This document shows, piece by piece, positions 6,245 to 6,393 of a stretch of DNA of 6,393 nt. Below the pieces are notes generated by a model, which was given only the letters and a program-made list of their open reading frames with translations, searched no databases and had not been told where the DNA came from. The stretch is taken from positions 1 through 6,393 of the forward strand of contig JAITUS010000016.1 in the NCBI GenBank assembly GCA_031286185.1, written 5' to 3'. Each line of letters begins with the position of its first letter. The first letter of the stretch is position 1. Both the position numbers and the translations under genes were made by a program. The stretch is from Rickettsiales bacterium (GTDB lineage: Bacteria; Pseudomonadota; Alphaproteobacteria; Rickettsiales; Anaplasmataceae).

Positions 6245-6393
6245 TCACCAAGCAACTCTGTTAGAACCCGTTTCAAATCTTCGTAATAGGAGAGAAATGA
6301 AGGAGAGAACAATTATCTGTAAGCTAGTGTTGAGTTTCCGCTCGCAATTTTTCCACAATCGTCTGCATTTTTCTAACCAAGCAAAAGATCTCT
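6245..6393 (-). CDS. IS5-superfamily DDE transposase, C-terminal 48 residues (partial)
   Basis: The minus strand reads in from beyond the window: RSFAWLEKCRRLWKNCER, then KLNTSLQIIVLSFISLLLRRF and ETGSNRVAW, with TGA at 6245-6247. The pattern [E]RSFAWL..cRRL....ER is the C-terminal part of IS5-family (IS427-like) DDE transposases; the Glu of the catalytic triad normally stands just before RSFAWL, and here its codon (xAG) is cut by the window edge. The last helix, hydrophobic and then Arg-rich, is also typical. It differs from the ISWpi1 transposase as I recall it. Whether the whole transposase is intact cannot be seen. Confidence 0.8.
   Translation of the reverse strand, partial: RSFAWLEKCRRLWKNCERKLNTSLQIIVLSFISLLLRRFETGSNRVAW

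Larger units (their letters stand above)
6179..6393 (-). mobile_element. One end of an IS5-superfamily insertion sequence, running off the window
   Basis: The element is recognised from its transposase C terminus and the adjoining inverted repeat. The exact boundary is not determined: it may be at either arm of the inverted repeat at 6179-6239, because no target-site duplication can be checked with only one end in view. The IS-bearing segment lies beside the palindromic elements, in the non-coding part of the window. Confidence 0.55.

Overview
The window looks like a piece of a Wolbachia (Rickettsiales, Anaplasmataceae) chromosome. The evidence is low GC, a lone pheT without pheS beside it, small toxin-antitoxin remnants, short palindromic dispersed elements bounded by GTCATTCC / GGATGAC, and a fragment of an IS5-superfamily transposase at the right edge. 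The assignment rests on recognition of these patterns, not on a database search.

Layout, left to right. Positions 1-128 hold the C-terminal-domain end of a penicillin-binding-protein-5-type D-alanyl-D-alanine carboxypeptidase on the minus strand, with its 5' part missing. It is fused directly to a broken RelE-like toxin (109-257), preceded by its frameshifted ribbon-helix-helix antitoxin (209-474) and an intact-looking promoter (504-532). All of this is decaying DNA. Positions 614-2986 (minus) are an intact pheT. A further minus-strand gene at 3108-3385 has a near-perfect sigma70 promoter and Shine-Dalgarno site, but its reading frame is broken at codon 4. It lies upstream of pheT in the same direction, so its promoter may also serve pheT.

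From 3547 to 5297 two intact plus-strand genes overlap by ATGA: gap (GAPDH) and tatC (twin-arginine translocase subunit C). They form a transcriptional unit divergent from the pheT side. The GAPDH lacks the residues that normally make this enzyme NAD-specific, which suggests it can use NADP(H) and perhaps works in the gluconeogenic direction.

Positions 5298-6393 are accessory, mostly non-coding DNA: a roughly 390-base spacer with one doubtful 39-codon ORF, two copies of a 120-130 bp palindromic element each followed by a short tandem array of a CACTTGGATGAC core, then a perfect 22-bp inverted repeat carrying two DnaA-box-like 9-mers. Beside the repeat lies the C-terminal end of an IS5-type transposase gene that runs off the window.

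I did not find a convincing new multi-gene system. The most useful leads are the frameshifted small gene with excellent expression signals, the altered cofactor residues of GAPDH, the toxin/carboxypeptidase deletion joint, and the hairpin beside the IS end.
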